Shown here piece by piece: positions 5,885 through 13,358 of a stretch of DNA of 18,803 bases (position 1 is the stretch's first letter; every line of letters begins with the position of its first letter). The stretch spans positions 1-18,803 of the forward strand of contig JAZUPE010000095.1 of NCBI GenBank assembly GCA_045605025.1, given 5' to 3'. The notes under the pieces were generated by a model. It did not search any database. It saw only the letters and a list, made by a program, of their open reading frames with translations, and was not told the DNA's origin. The DNA comes from SIG598 sp045605025. Its GTDB lineage: Bacteria; Bacillota; Clostridia; Oscillospirales; Acutalibacteraceae. The position numbers and the translations under genes were made by a program.

Positions 5885-6577
5885 ATGGACAACCAAAAGA
5901 TCTTGATAGTCGATGACGATCAGAATATCTGCGAGCTGCTCAGACTGTATGCGGAAAAGGACGGCTACACCGTTGCCCTTGCCCATGACGGTCAGAAGGC
6001 AGTGGACTGCTTTGATATAGAACATCCCGACCTTATTCTGCTGGACATTATGCTGCCCGGAATGGACGGCTGGCAGGTGTGCCGCGAAATCCGCAAAAGG
6101 TCCAAGTGCCCCATAATCATGCTCACAGCCAAGGGCGAAACCTTTGACAAGGTTCTTGGTCTGGAACTGGGCGCGGACGACTATGTGGTCAAGCCCTTTG
6201 AGGCCAAGGAGGTCATGGCGCGCATCAAGGCGGTGCTCCGCCGTTCCAGCAAGCAGGACCCCAACGAAAAGAAGATGGTGTCCTTTGACAAGCTGACCAT
6301 CAATCTCAACAACTACGAGCTGCGGGTGGACGGTCGTCAGGTGGACACCCCGCCCAAAGAGATGGAGCTGATCTATCATCTTGCCAGCAATCCCAACCGC
6401 GTGTTCTCCCGTGATCAGCTGCTGGACGAGGTCTGGGGCTTCAACTACTACGGCGACTCCCGCACCGTGGACGTACACGTCAGGCGCCTGCGCGAAAAGC
6501 TGGAAGGCGTGAGCGATCAGTGGTCGCTCAAGACCGTCTGGGGCGTTGGCTACAAGTTTGAAGTCAAACAGTCGTGA
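5885..6577 (+). CDS. OmpR/PhoB-family response regulator
   Basis: The protein of 230 residues has a receiver domain at about 1-115 and a winged-helix DNA-binding domain at about 130-230. Using numbering from the first of two adjacent ATGs (5882), the acidic cluster DDD is at 11-13, and the phosphoacceptor is D55 in LLDIMLPGMDGW. The switch Thr is in MLTAKGE and the conserved Lys in VVKPFEAKE. The C-terminal half shows the family pattern VFSRDQLLDEVWGF...SRTVDVHVRRLREKL. The second ATG (5885) is chosen because AGGAG sits six bases upstream of it but only three from the first. Its stop overlaps the sensor kinase start by 4 bp (GTGA), so both are made together. A likely target is the downstream protease promoter with its direct repeats. 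Confidence 0.93.
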   Translation: MDNQKILIVDDDQNICELLRLYAEKDGYTVALAHDGQKAVDCFDIEHPDLILLDIMLPGMDGWQVCREIRKRSKCPIIMLTAKGETFDKVLGLELGADDYVVKPFEAKEVMARIKAVLRRSSKQDPNEKKMVSFDKLTINLNNYELRVDGRQVDTPPKEMELIYHLASNPNRVFSRDQLLDEVWGFNYYGDSRTVDVHVRRLREKLEGVSDQWSLKTVWGVGYKFEVKQS

Positions 6578-8202
6578 AAAACAGAATATCCGACTGGCTC
6601 CTGATGACCCGCGGCCGCCTCAGCCGCATATGGGAGCGTATCCGTTATGAGGCGAATATGTTCTGGGAAGCAATTCAGCGTGCGTGGCACCGTATGTGGC
6701 GCACGCTGTTTACTCGTTATCTGCTGGCAACGTCGCTGATAGTTATCCTCAGCTTCATCGTGTTCGGTGTGCTGCTGGCCAGTGTGGTTTCCGGTCACTG
6801 GCAGGAGGAGAAGCAGCAGCTTCTCGTGGAAAACGTCAACGTCATCGCCCAGCGCGCCTCCCGCTATATAGTCCAGTCAACCAATCCCGACGGCACGCCG
6901 GGTAATTACGAAATGAGCGAGGCCGCCGCCAGAACGCTGCGTTCGTCCATGGCGGTCATCGGACAGAGCATCGACGCCAGCATTTTTGTGCTGGGAACCG
7001 ACAATACGGTGCTTGTCTGCTCCGAAGAAGATACTCTTGCCGTCGCCGCGGCTGACGGCGAAGCCATATGCCGACACAAGAACGCTCTGTCGGACACCTT
7101 TTTCGCCGATGCCATGGCAGGCGCGGATGCTTCAAATCTGATCTACAGCACAACTGGTAACATGAACGGCATCTATGATGAATCGCAGTTCATCGTCGGT
7201 TCGCCGGTAATCGTGCGCAACGCCGCCGGCAGCGAAGTGGTGGTCGGCATGGTGGTCGCCGCGTCCTCCGCCCGAAGCATCGAGGAATTCCAGGGCGACG
7301 TGGTCAATCTGGTGGCGATATCCATCATTCTTGCCTCGGTGGTTTCTCTGGTGGCTATCTATGTCATCACCTACACTCAGGTAAAGCCCCTGCGAGATAT
7401 GGCCGCGGTGGTGCGCAGATTTGCCGACGGAGATTACGCCGCCCGAATGGACGTAACCGACGAGACCGAGGTAGGTCAGCTTGCCGCGTCCTTCAACCAG
7501 ATGGCCGGAGTTATCGAGTCCAGTGAGCTGATGAGACGCAGCTTTGTAGCCAATGTCTCCCATGAGCTCAAGACACCCATGACCACCATCTCCGGCTTTG
7601 TCGACGGCATGCTGGACGGCACCATTCCGCAGGATCGTCATGCTCATTATCTGGAGGTCGTGTCCTCTGAAACCAAGCGCCTTTCCCGTCTGGTGCGTTC
7701 CATGCTGGATCTTTCCAGAATCGACAGCGGCGACATGAAGATAAGCCTTCAGCGCTTCGATATTTCCAAGACCGTCACCAACGCGCTGCTTACCTTTGAG
7801 CAGCGTATTGAAGCCAAAAACATCGACATACAGGGGCTGGAGCAGATGAAGCCGCTGTATGTGCGCGGAGATCCCGACCTGATTCATCAGGTTGCGTACA
7901 ACCTTATTGAGAACGCGGTCAAGTTCGCCAACCCCGGCGGATATATCAGCGTGCGGGTCTACAGCCGCGAGCGCTCCGCCCATGTGGTCATAGCCAACAG
8001 CGGCATCGGTATACCCTCCGAAGACCTGCCGCGCATCTTCGAACGCTTCTACAAATCGGACAAATCCCGCAGCCATGACAAGACCGGCGTCGGTTTGGGG
8101 TTGTTCATTGTCAAGACCATCATCGGTCTGCACAAGGGCGAGATAGAGGTGCGCAGCGCCGAGGGTTCCAGCTGTGAGTTCGAGTTCAATATTCCGATGT
8201 AA
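6574..8202 (+). CDS. Membrane sensor histidine kinase
   Basis: The 542-residue kinase starts with GTG, coupled to the response regulator. It has a charged cytoplasmic N-terminus, membrane segments at about 47-72 and 244-266, and an extracellular sensor of about 170 residues between them. A HAMP linker follows, then a HisKA domain with phosphoacceptor H330 in NVSHELKTPM. The ATPase domain has the N box at N447 (LIENAVKFANPGG), then the GIGIPSEDLPRIFERFYK and TGVGLGLFIVK motifs. It would phosphorylate the partner regulator in response to an outside signal. The neighbouring HtrA-type protease suggests misfolded exported protein or envelope stress, by analogy with CssS, but the sensor domain itself gives no clue. 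Confidence 0.93.
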   Translation: MKNRISDWLLMTRGRLSRIWERIRYEANMFWEAIQRAWHRMWRTLFTRYLLATSLIVILSFIVFGVLLASVVSGHWQEEKQQLLVENVNVIAQRASRYIVQSTNPDGTPGNYEMSEAAARTLRSSMAVIGQSIDASIFVLGTDNTVLVCSEEDTLAVAAADGEAICRHKNALSDTFFADAMAGADASNLIYSTTGNMNGIYDESQFIVGSPVIVRNAAGSEVVVGMVVAASSARSIEEFQGDVVNLVAISIILASVVSLVAIYVITYTQVKPLRDMAAVVRRFADGDYAARMDVTDETEVGQLAASFNQMAGVIESSELMRRSFVANVSHELKTPMTTISGFVDGMLDGTIPQDRHAHYLEVVSSETKRLSRLVRSMLDLSRIDSGDMKISLQRFDISKTVTNALLTFEQRIEAKNIDIQGLEQMKPLYVRGDPDLIHQVAYNLIENAVKFANPGGYISVRVYSRERSAHVVIANSGIGIPSEDLPRIFERFYKSDKSRSHDKTGVGLGLFIVKTIIGLHKGEIEVRSAEGSSCEFEFNIPM

Positions 8203-8220
8203 CCCGACACACAGCCTTCA

Positions 8221-8250
8221 CATTTTCTGCACTTCTTAATCATTTTCTGC
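8221..8250 (+). promoter_or_regulatory. Direct-repeat regulator site before the protease promoter
   Basis: cattttctgc occurs at 8221-8230 and again at 8241-8250, exactly two helical turns apart, and ends five bases before the -35 box at 8256. Direct repeats on one DNA face immediately upstream of -35 are how OmpR/PhoB-type regulators activate. It probably binds the regulator encoded at 5885-6577. Confidence 0.6.
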
Positions 8251-8255
8251 CGACA

Positions 8256-8283
8256 TTGACATCAATCACCGGTGTTATATTCT
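8256..8283 (+). promoter_or_regulatory. Promoter of the HtrA-like protease gene
   Basis: TTGACA at 8256-8261 is followed after 16 bases by TATTCT (8278-8283). The overlapping alternative TATATT (8276-8281) would give a short 14-base spacer. The start codon is 22 bases after the -10 box. It allows the protease to be expressed independently of the kinase operon. Confidence 0.6.
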
Positions 8284-8304
8284 GGGCAGAGAGGAGAGAT
8301 CCCG

Positions 8305-9771
8305 ATGGATAATTTCTATAACAGCAACGACAATAACGAATATACCCGTCAGCCGGAGAACGCCCCCGCCGCGGGTAATGCATATCCCCGTCCCGAGCCC
8401 GCTCCCGCTGCGGACATGGCCCATACACGTCCGGAACACCCTCCCGCAGACGGTTCCTATCGCATAAGCTATCAGCCGGGCACCAACGTGTACCGTCCCA
8501 ACGAGCCTGCGCGCCAGTATGCACGTCCCGCGCAGCCGCCGTACGGCGCGCCGCAATACGCCGCCGCTCCTCAGCCGGAGCAGAAGAAATCCGGCAGCGC
8601 CTTCAAGGGCGTGCTCATCGGCATTGCTGCCTTCGCGCTGGGTGCGCTGGCAGTGTGGGCGGGCATCCGTCTTGTGTCCGGAGCACTGGGAATCGGTTCC
8701 GCCGCGGACAAGAGCAACGAAAGCACCGTGACCCTCGAGGTGAGCGAGTCGCCTTCCACCAACATCGATTACATTCCGTACTCCGGCGAGAGGCTGACCT
8801 ACGCCCAGATCGCTGCCAAATTCCGCAGCGCCGTGGTCAGCGTCACCGTCTACTATGATGCCTACGGCTGGACGAGCTATGTCTATTCCGAAGGCTCCGG
8901 ATTCATCATCGACGAGGAAGGCTACATCGTGACCAACTCCCACGTCATTGACGATGACAACTACGGCGAGTTCAAGATTACCGTCACCATCGCCGACGAA
9001 AACGGCGAGATGAACGAGGTTCCCGCCACGGTTATCGGCAACGATGCCCGCACCGACCTCGCGGTGCTCAAGATCGATCCATCGGGGCTCAATCTTGTGG
9101 TGTCCGAACTGGGACAGTCCGGATCGCTGGTGCTGGGTGACGAGGTTGTCGCCATCGGCAACCCCGGCGGCGCGCAGTTCGCCGGTTCCATCACCAACGG
9201 CATCATCTCCGGCATCGACCGCATCATCGACAGCGACACCGGCACCGCCGACAACGCCATGAAGTACCTGCAGACCAACGCGGCGATCAGCCCCGGCAAC
9301 TCCGGCGGCCCGCTGCTCAATATGTACGGTCAGGTCATCGGTATCAACACCGCCAAGATAGTTGATCAGGGCTACGAAAGCCTCGGCTTCTCCATTCCCA
9401 TCGACACCGCTCTGCCAATCATTCAGCAGATCATCGAGGTGGGGTCGGTGGTTCGTCCCGCGCTGGGCATCTCCTGCTCGGAAATCACCGCCCAGACCGC
9501 CAGATGGTATGACGTGCCCGAAGGACTGCTCCTCCGCGGCTTTTACTCCAACTCCACTCTGCCCGCCGCCGGCATCGAGCGCGGCGACATTATCGTCGCC
9601 TGCGACGGTAAGGAAACTCTTACCCTGATCGACCTGCAGAGCGTTATCGAAGGCAAGACTGTGGGAGACACCGTGGAGCTGACCGTTTTCCGTGCCGGCA
9701 GTGCAAAGACGCTGACCTATACCGTGCAGCTCATCGCGGATAATGATCTGGGCACGCTGGTGAAGCAGTAA
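8305..9771 (+). CDS. HtrA/DegP-like membrane-anchored serine protease with PDZ domain
   Basis: The 488-residue protein begins with about 95 Pro/Ala/Tyr-rich cytoplasmic residues. A membrane segment at about 101-127 follows, then a trypsin-like protease domain and a C-terminal PDZ domain from about 390. The catalytic triad is visible: H213 in TNSHVIDD, D251 in ARTDLAVLKI and S333 in SPGNSGGPLL. These proteases degrade misfolded exported proteins at the outer face of the membrane. Compared with Bacillus HtrA the architecture is the same: cytoplasmic tail, one membrane span, protease, single PDZ. The start at 8305 has AGGAG eight bases upstream. It has its own promoter right after the kinase gene, with a likely regulator site, so it is probably the stress-induced output of the two-component system. 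Confidence 0.93.
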   Translation: MDNFYNSNDNNEYTRQPENAPAAGNAYPRPEPAPAADMAHTRPEHPPADGSYRISYQPGTNVYRPNEPARQYARPAQPPYGAPQYAAAPQPEQKKSGSAFKGVLIGIAAFALGALAVWAGIRLVSGALGIGSAADKSNESTVTLEVSESPSTNIDYIPYSGERLTYAQIAAKFRSAVVSVTVYYDAYGWTSYVYSEGSGFIIDEEGYIVTNSHVIDDDNYGEFKITVTIADENGEMNEVPATVIGNDARTDLAVLKIDPSGLNLVVSELGQSGSLVLGDEVVAIGNPGGAQFAGSITNGIISGIDRIIDSDTGTADNAMKYLQTNAAISPGNSGGPLLNMYGQVIGINTAKIVDQGYESLGFSIPIDTALPIIQQIIEVGSVVRPALGISCSEITAQTARWYDVPEGLLLRGFYSNSTLPAAGIERGDIIVACDGKETLTLIDLQSVIEGKTVGDTVELTVFRAGSAKTLTYTVQLIADNDLGTLVKQ

Positions 9772-9780
9772 GTTTTCCGC

Positions 9781-9801
9781 GCCGGAGGATACAGCTCCGG
9801 C
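9781..9801 (+). terminator. Small hairpin after the protease gene
   Basis: gccggag (9781-9787) pairs with ctccggc (9795-9801) around a 7-base loop, 9 bases after the stop. It lacks a T-run, so it may protect the 3' end; the stronger terminator follows at 9850. Confidence 0.4.
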
Positions 9802-9849
9802 ACAATATCGCCTGCGGGCGATGATATGCGCAATCATGAAAAATATAGC

Positions 9850-9898
9850 AAGCGGGCCGGCTCAGAGCGTAATCTGAACCGGCCCGCTTATTATTTTC
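9850..9898 (+). terminator. Terminator after the protease gene
   Basis: A 17-bp stem (9850-9866 with 9873-9889, one G-U pair) around a 6-base loop is followed by attatttt. This is a well-formed intrinsic terminator for the protease transcript. Confidence 0.85.
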
Positions 9899-9910
9899 CC
9901 TTCCACAGCT

Positions 9911-10000
9911 GGATTTGGAATTGACATTCCAAATCCGGACATACTCAGCATATGACGAATTGTCATATTTGTCAAGCCTGTAAATGACAAAATGACATAT
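9911..10000 (+). promoter_or_regulatory. Operator cluster before the XRE gene
   Basis: ggatttggaat (9911-9921) and attccaaatcc (9926-9936) form a perfect 11-bp inverted repeat around tgac, overlapping a TTGACA (9921-9926). Then atatgac (9950-9956) and gtcatat (9962-9968) form another, and tttgtca (9968-9974) pairs with tgacaaa (9985-9991). TGACA/TGTCA-like half-sites recur six times within 80 bp. I see no convincing -10 box at normal spacing. The arrangement suggests autoregulation by the small repressor that follows. Confidence 0.55.
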
Positions 10001-10017
10001 TAGGAGGTATGTTGCGT

Positions 10018-10257
10018 ATGTTGAGTAATAACCTGAAACTGGCACGTCTGCGCAAGGGTTATACGCAGGTATATGTACAGATGCAGACCGGCATCGAGCA
10101 GAGCCTCATTTCAAAGTACGAAAGCGGTGAGCGCGTTCCGCCCACCGAAACGCTGATGATCCTCGCCGATTTCTACGGCACCAGCATGGATTATCTGATG
10201 GGGCGCACCGACGAAGATCGTCCTTATCCGGAGCCGGGAAGAGAAAACATTTTCTGA
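10018..10257 (+). CDS. Small XRE-family (Cro/CI-like) transcriptional regulator
   Basis: The 79-residue protein is essentially a single HTH_3 domain: NLKLARLRKGYTQVYVQMQTG, then SLISKYESGERVPPTETLMILADFYGTSMDYLMGRTD. The recognition helix and the closing 'DYLMGRT' turn match the SinR/Xre type. An ATG at 10009 is only one base from AGGAGG, so 10018, with a 10-base spacing, is the better start. No ligand-binding or peptidase domain is fused. It could control itself through the half-site cluster upstream. It could also act on the following acyl-CoA synthetase gene, although that one has its own promoter. Targets are unknown. Confidence 0.88.
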   Translation: MLSNNLKLARLRKGYTQVYVQMQTGIEQSLISKYESGERVPPTETLMILADFYGTSMDYLMGRTDEDRPYPEPGRENIF

Positions 10258-10290
10258 ACGCCGAATATCGCTGAAAACAACCTTTTGCTG

Positions 10291-10319
10291 TTGACTTTCG
10301 CGGTGTTTGGCGTTATTAT
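10291..10319 (+). promoter_or_regulatory. Promoter of the acyl-CoA synthetase gene
   Basis: TTGACT (10291-10296) and TATTAT (10314-10319) are separated by 17 bases. The start codon lies about 70 bases downstream with CTGGAGGG as ribosome site. Confidence 0.65.
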
Positions 10320-10390
10320 ATTGTGGTATTTAACAATTGAACGCATAAAAGCGTTAAACAGCTGAACAACTTCCTGGAGGGACATTCAAT

Positions 10391-12025
10391 ATGCCTATTA
10401 CCGATTTCCTCGTACGCAACGCAAATCTCTACGGCGACGAGGTCAGTCTGATCGAAATAAACCCCGAGGAGCAGGAAAAGCACGGCAGAACCTGGCGCGA
10501 CTATGAGCTGGTGGAAACCACCCGCAACACTCCCGGCCGCACCGAAATGACCTGGAAGGATTTTGACTGCCGAGCCAACCGCTTTGCCAATCTGCTGCTT
10601 TCCCGCGGCTTCGGCAAGGGTGACAAAATCGCCATCCTGCTCATGAACTGCCTTGAATGGCTGCCCATCTACTTCGGCGCTCTCAAGGCGGGCTGCATCG
10701 TTGTGCCCATGAACTACCGCTACACCGCCGAGGAGATAAAATACTGCCTCGAGCTGTCCGAGTCGGACGTGCTGGTGTTCGGTCCTGAGTTCATCGGCCG
10801 CGTGGAGAATATCTGCGACCGCATCAAGGGCGTAAAGCTTACCCTCTATGCCGGCGAAAACTGCCCGACCTTTGCCGAAAGCTATGATAAGCTGACCACA
10901 TATACAAGCAGCCGCGATCCTCAGATCACCATCAGTGACGAGGACAACGCCGCCATCTATTTCTCCTCCGGCACCACCGGTTTCCCAAAGGCCATCCTGC
11001 ACGATCACGCCAGCCTCATGCACGCCGCCCGCACCGAGCAGAACCACCACGGTCAGGGCAGAGGCGACTGCTTCCTGTGCATACCTCCCCTCTATCACAC
11101 CGGAGCCAAGATGCACTGGTTCGGCAGCCTTGTTGCCGGCAGCCGCGCGGTTCTTCTCCGCGGCGTAAAGCCCAGCTGGATACTCAACGCAGTATCCGAG
11201 GAGCAGTGCACCATCGTCTGGCTGCTTGTGCCCTGGGCGCAGGATATCCTTGATGCCATCGACCGCGAGGACATCGACCTGAAAAACTACAAGCTGGATC
11301 AGTGGAGACTGATGCACATCGGCGCTCAGCCCGTGCCTCCCAGCCTTGTCAAGCGCTGGCAGAATATCTTCCCCCGCCACCAGTACGATACCAACTACGG
11401 CCTTAGTGAATCCATCGGTCCCGGCTGCGTCCATCTTGGCGTGGATAACATCCACAAGGTCGGAGCCATCGGCAAGGCCGGCTTCGGCTGGGAAGTCATG
11501 ATCGCCGACGAAAACGGCAGCCCCGTCGCCCGCGGCGAGGTTGGCGAGCTGGCTGTCAGGGGCGCAGGCGTTATGAAGTGCTACTATAACGACGAGGCCG
11601 CCACCAACGCCGTACTTCGCGACGGTTGGCTGTTCACCGGTGACATGGCACAGGAGGACGAGGACGGCTTTATCTTCCTCGTTGACCGCAAGAAGGATGT
11701 CATCATCAGCGGCGGCGAAAATCTCTATCCCGTGCAGATCGAGGATTTCATGCGCGCACACGACAAGATCAAGGACGTTGCCGTCATCGGTCTGCCCCAC
11801 GAACGTCTGGGTGAGATTGCGGCTGCCATCGTAGAGCTGAAACCCGGCTGCGAATGCACCGAGGAGGAGCTCAACGACTTCTGCACCGGCATGCCCCGCT
11901 ACAAGCGCCCCAGAAAGATTATCTTTGCCGAGGTTCCCAGAAATCCCACCGGCAAGATCGAAAAGCCCAAGCTGCGCCAGATCTACTGCGGCGGAAGTCT
12001 GGTAGAAGCGCAGATCAGCGGTTGA
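10391..12025 (+). CDS. Acyl-CoA synthetase (AMP-binding, ANL superfamily)
   Basis: The 544-residue enzyme carries the ANL core motifs in order: FSSGTTGFPKA (191-201, phosphate loop), YGLSE (adenine/acyl pocket), FTGDMAQEDEDG (hinge/ribose), DRKKDVIISGGENLYP (C-terminal domain rotation), and the catalytic lysine K522 in PTGKIEKPKLR. It would activate a carboxylic acid to acyl-AMP and then transfer it to CoA. Size and motifs fit fatty-acid or medium-chain acyl-CoA ligases, but chain length or substrate cannot be assigned. The insert NPEEQEKHGRTWRDYELVET near residues 23-42 is longer than in many relatives. It stands alone with its own promoter and terminator, so no pathway partner is visible. 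A non-canonical substrate such as an aromatic acid is possible. Confidence 0.9.
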   Translation: MPITDFLVRNANLYGDEVSLIEINPEEQEKHGRTWRDYELVETTRNTPGRTEMTWKDFDCRANRFANLLLSRGFGKGDKIAILLMNCLEWLPIYFGALKAGCIVVPMNYRYTAEEIKYCLELSESDVLVFGPEFIGRVENICDRIKGVKLTLYAGENCPTFAESYDKLTTYTSSRDPQITISDEDNAAIYFSSGTTGFPKAILHDHASLMHAARTEQNHHGQGRGDCFLCIPPLYHTGAKMHWFGSLVAGSRAVLLRGVKPSWILNAVSEEQCTIVWLLVPWAQDILDAIDREDIDLKNYKLDQWRLMHIGAQPVPPSLVKRWQNIFPRHQYDTNYGLSESIGPGCVHLGVDNIHKVGAIGKAGFGWEVMIADENGSPVARGEVGELAVRGAGVMKCYYNDEAATNAVLRDGWLFTGDMAQEDEDGFIFLVDRKKDVIISGGENLYPVQIEDFMRAHDKIKDVAVIGLPHERLGEIAAAIVELKPGCECTEEELNDFCTGMPRYKRPRKIIFAEVPRNPTGKIEKPKLRQIYCGGSLVEAQISG

Positions 12026-12045
12026 TTTGCTGATATGAACACAAA

Positions 12046-12082
12046 ATCCCCCGACGGCGGAAACGCTCCGCTGCCGGGGGAT
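12046..12082. terminator. Bidirectional terminator between converging transcripts
   Basis: atcccccg (12046-12053) pairs with cgggggat (12075-12082). The inner cggcgg/ccgctg strands also pair with one G-U pair and one mismatch, around the loop aaacgct. A short A/T tract follows on both sides. It separates the plus-strand synthetase from the minus-strand lipoprotein operon. Confidence 0.8.
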
Positions 12083-12093
12083 TATTACGTTCA

Positions 12094-12771
12094 TCAGCCT
12101 ACAGCAGTCATCTGTTCGTAGGTAAACACGTTCATTCCCGAACCGAAGGCGATGAGGGTGGTGTCGTTGATGAAGAAAACGGTGGTGCACACCATGCCGT
12201 CGGCGGTGCGGACCTCGACGGAGGTGATCTTCGCGTCGCTGCCGTAGGGACCCATCAGCGGCTTAGTGCTGATGCCGAAGCTCTCCATGTCGGAGAAGCT
12301 TGCCTTTTCGTTGACCCTGAATACAGCGTCGCGGATGGATTCACCGTTGCGGTCAAAAGATGAGCTGCCAAAGGAAATTCCGCTCAGCTGCTCACGGCGC
12401 AGGGCTTCGTCGGCGGAAATATCCGATGCCGCGGCCTCCTGATAGATGCTGATGACCTCCCAGCCTCCGATGTACTGCTCGGGCAGTGCGGAAGTCTGAA
12501 CGTCGGGCGCGGTAGTGGTTGTTGTGGTGGTTTTGGTGGTATTGGTCGCGTCGGAAGCGGATATATCGCTGCCGGATACGTCACTGCCGGACACATCGGA
12601 GGGGGAGACTGCCGTGTCTGTGTCAGATACCGGAACGCTGCTGCCGGGGGTGTCCAGCTGAATGTTGTGCTGCTTCAGATAGGATTCCAGATCACCTGTC
12701 TTGCCGCAGCCGCACAGCGAAAGTGCTGCAAGCAGGCAGAGCAGTCCGCAGATTATTCTTTTCTTATTCAT
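12094..12771 (-). CDS. Putative lipoprotein with Ser/Asp and Thr-rich linker
   Basis: The 225-residue protein starts MNKKR, with a hydrophobic stretch and a lipobox-like LCGC giving the lipidated Cys at residue 22. Residues 53-90 or so are a low-complexity linker: repeated DVSGSD units, then TTKTTTTTTTAP. The remaining C-terminal domain of about 130 residues is unfamiliar to me. It contains YIGGWEVISIYQEA near its start and ends with FGSGMNVFTYEQMTAVG, which recalls small beta-rich extracytoplasmic lipid- or ligand-binding domains, but that is only an impression. It is the last gene of the minus-strand operon, 43 bp after the nitroreductase, with GAAAGG upstream. The linker probably spaces the domain away from the membrane. 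Confidence 0.8.
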   Translation of the reverse strand: MNKKRIICGLLCLLAALSLCGCGKTGDLESYLKQHNIQLDTPGSSVPVSDTDTAVSPSDVSGSDVSGSDISASDATNTTKTTTTTTTAPDVQTSALPEQYIGGWEVISIYQEAAASDISADEALRREQLSGISFGSSSFDRNGESIRDAVFRVNEKASFSDMESFGISTKPLMGPYGSDAKITSVEVRTADGMVCTTVFFINDTTLIAFGSGMNVFTYEQMTAVG

Positions 12772-12814
12772 TGTTATCAGACCTTTCGTGGAACGTAGAT
12801 AGCCGCGCGGCGGT

Positions 12815-13345
12815 TCATTTGCCGAAACCGTTGAACCATGCCCTTTCCTCAAAGGGCTTTTTCTTTGCCCGGGGAGCGTCATCGGCAGCGACGCCGACGG
12901 GCAGCAGGCATACAAGATCGTATTCGTCCGGCACGCCAAGACACTTTGCGATCTGTCCGCCAATGTCATCGTCGTCGGTAATGTGACCCTCATACCAGCA
13001 GCTGTCATAGCCCAGCGCCTTGATGGCAAGGAGCATATTCTGGATGGCGGCGGAGTAGTCCTGCACGCTGAAACACTTGTCGCGATAGGCACAGACCCGC
13101 TGAGTCAGCACGCAGATGACTGCCGGAGCGGTGACGCATATGGGCGGATCGGAGATGGCAAGCACGCCGCGCAGCACCTCGGGGTCGTCCACGGCGATGA
13201 GTGATGTGGTCTGCTTGTTGCAGCCGGAGGGAGCGGCAAGACCGGCCTCCATGATGAGCCGCAGATGCTCGCGGGGCACTTTTGCGCCGGTGTAGGTTCC
13301 GCGGTAGCTGAAGCGGTCGTTGATTACGTTGAAAATATCAGACAT
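12815..13345 (-). CDS. Nitroreductase-family flavoprotein
   Basis: The 176-residue protein matches the nitroreductase fold at the N-terminal FMN-binding motif RFSYRGTYTG and at APSGCNKQTT. It also matches QNMLLAIKALGYDSCWYEGHI and the closing LLPVGVAADDAPRAKKKPFEE. Such proteins bind FMN and reduce nitro compounds, quinones or other substrates with NAD(P)H. At 176 residues it is a short member, and the family's usual RRSxR start is altered to RFSYR. The substrate is unknown. AAGGAG lies nine bases before the start, 13 bp after the prmA stop. Its place among ABC transporter genes may be just operon sharing. Confidence 0.82.
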   Translation of the reverse strand: MSDIFNVINDRFSYRGTYTGAKVPREHLRLIMEAGLAAPSGCNKQTTSLIAVDDPEVLRGVLAISDPPICVTAPAVICVLTQRVCAYRDKCFSVQDYSAAIQNMLLAIKALGYDSCWYEGHITDDDDIGGQIAKCLGVPDEYDLVCLLPVGVAADDAPRAKKKPFEERAWFNGFGK

Positions 13346-13358
13346 ACCCTGTTACTCC

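Noticed and set aside
8275..9837. A 520-codon antisense frame over the HtrA-like gene
   Set aside because: It is a shadow of biased codon use. The sense frame has the protease triad, and the antisense product is a low-complexity Gly/Val/Asp-rich string.
10316..12190. A 624-codon open frame on the strand opposite the acyl-CoA synthetase
   Set aside because: Long antisense frames arise in GC-rich genes. This one has no recognisable domain and spans the synthetase promoter and terminator, while the sense frame has all family motifs.
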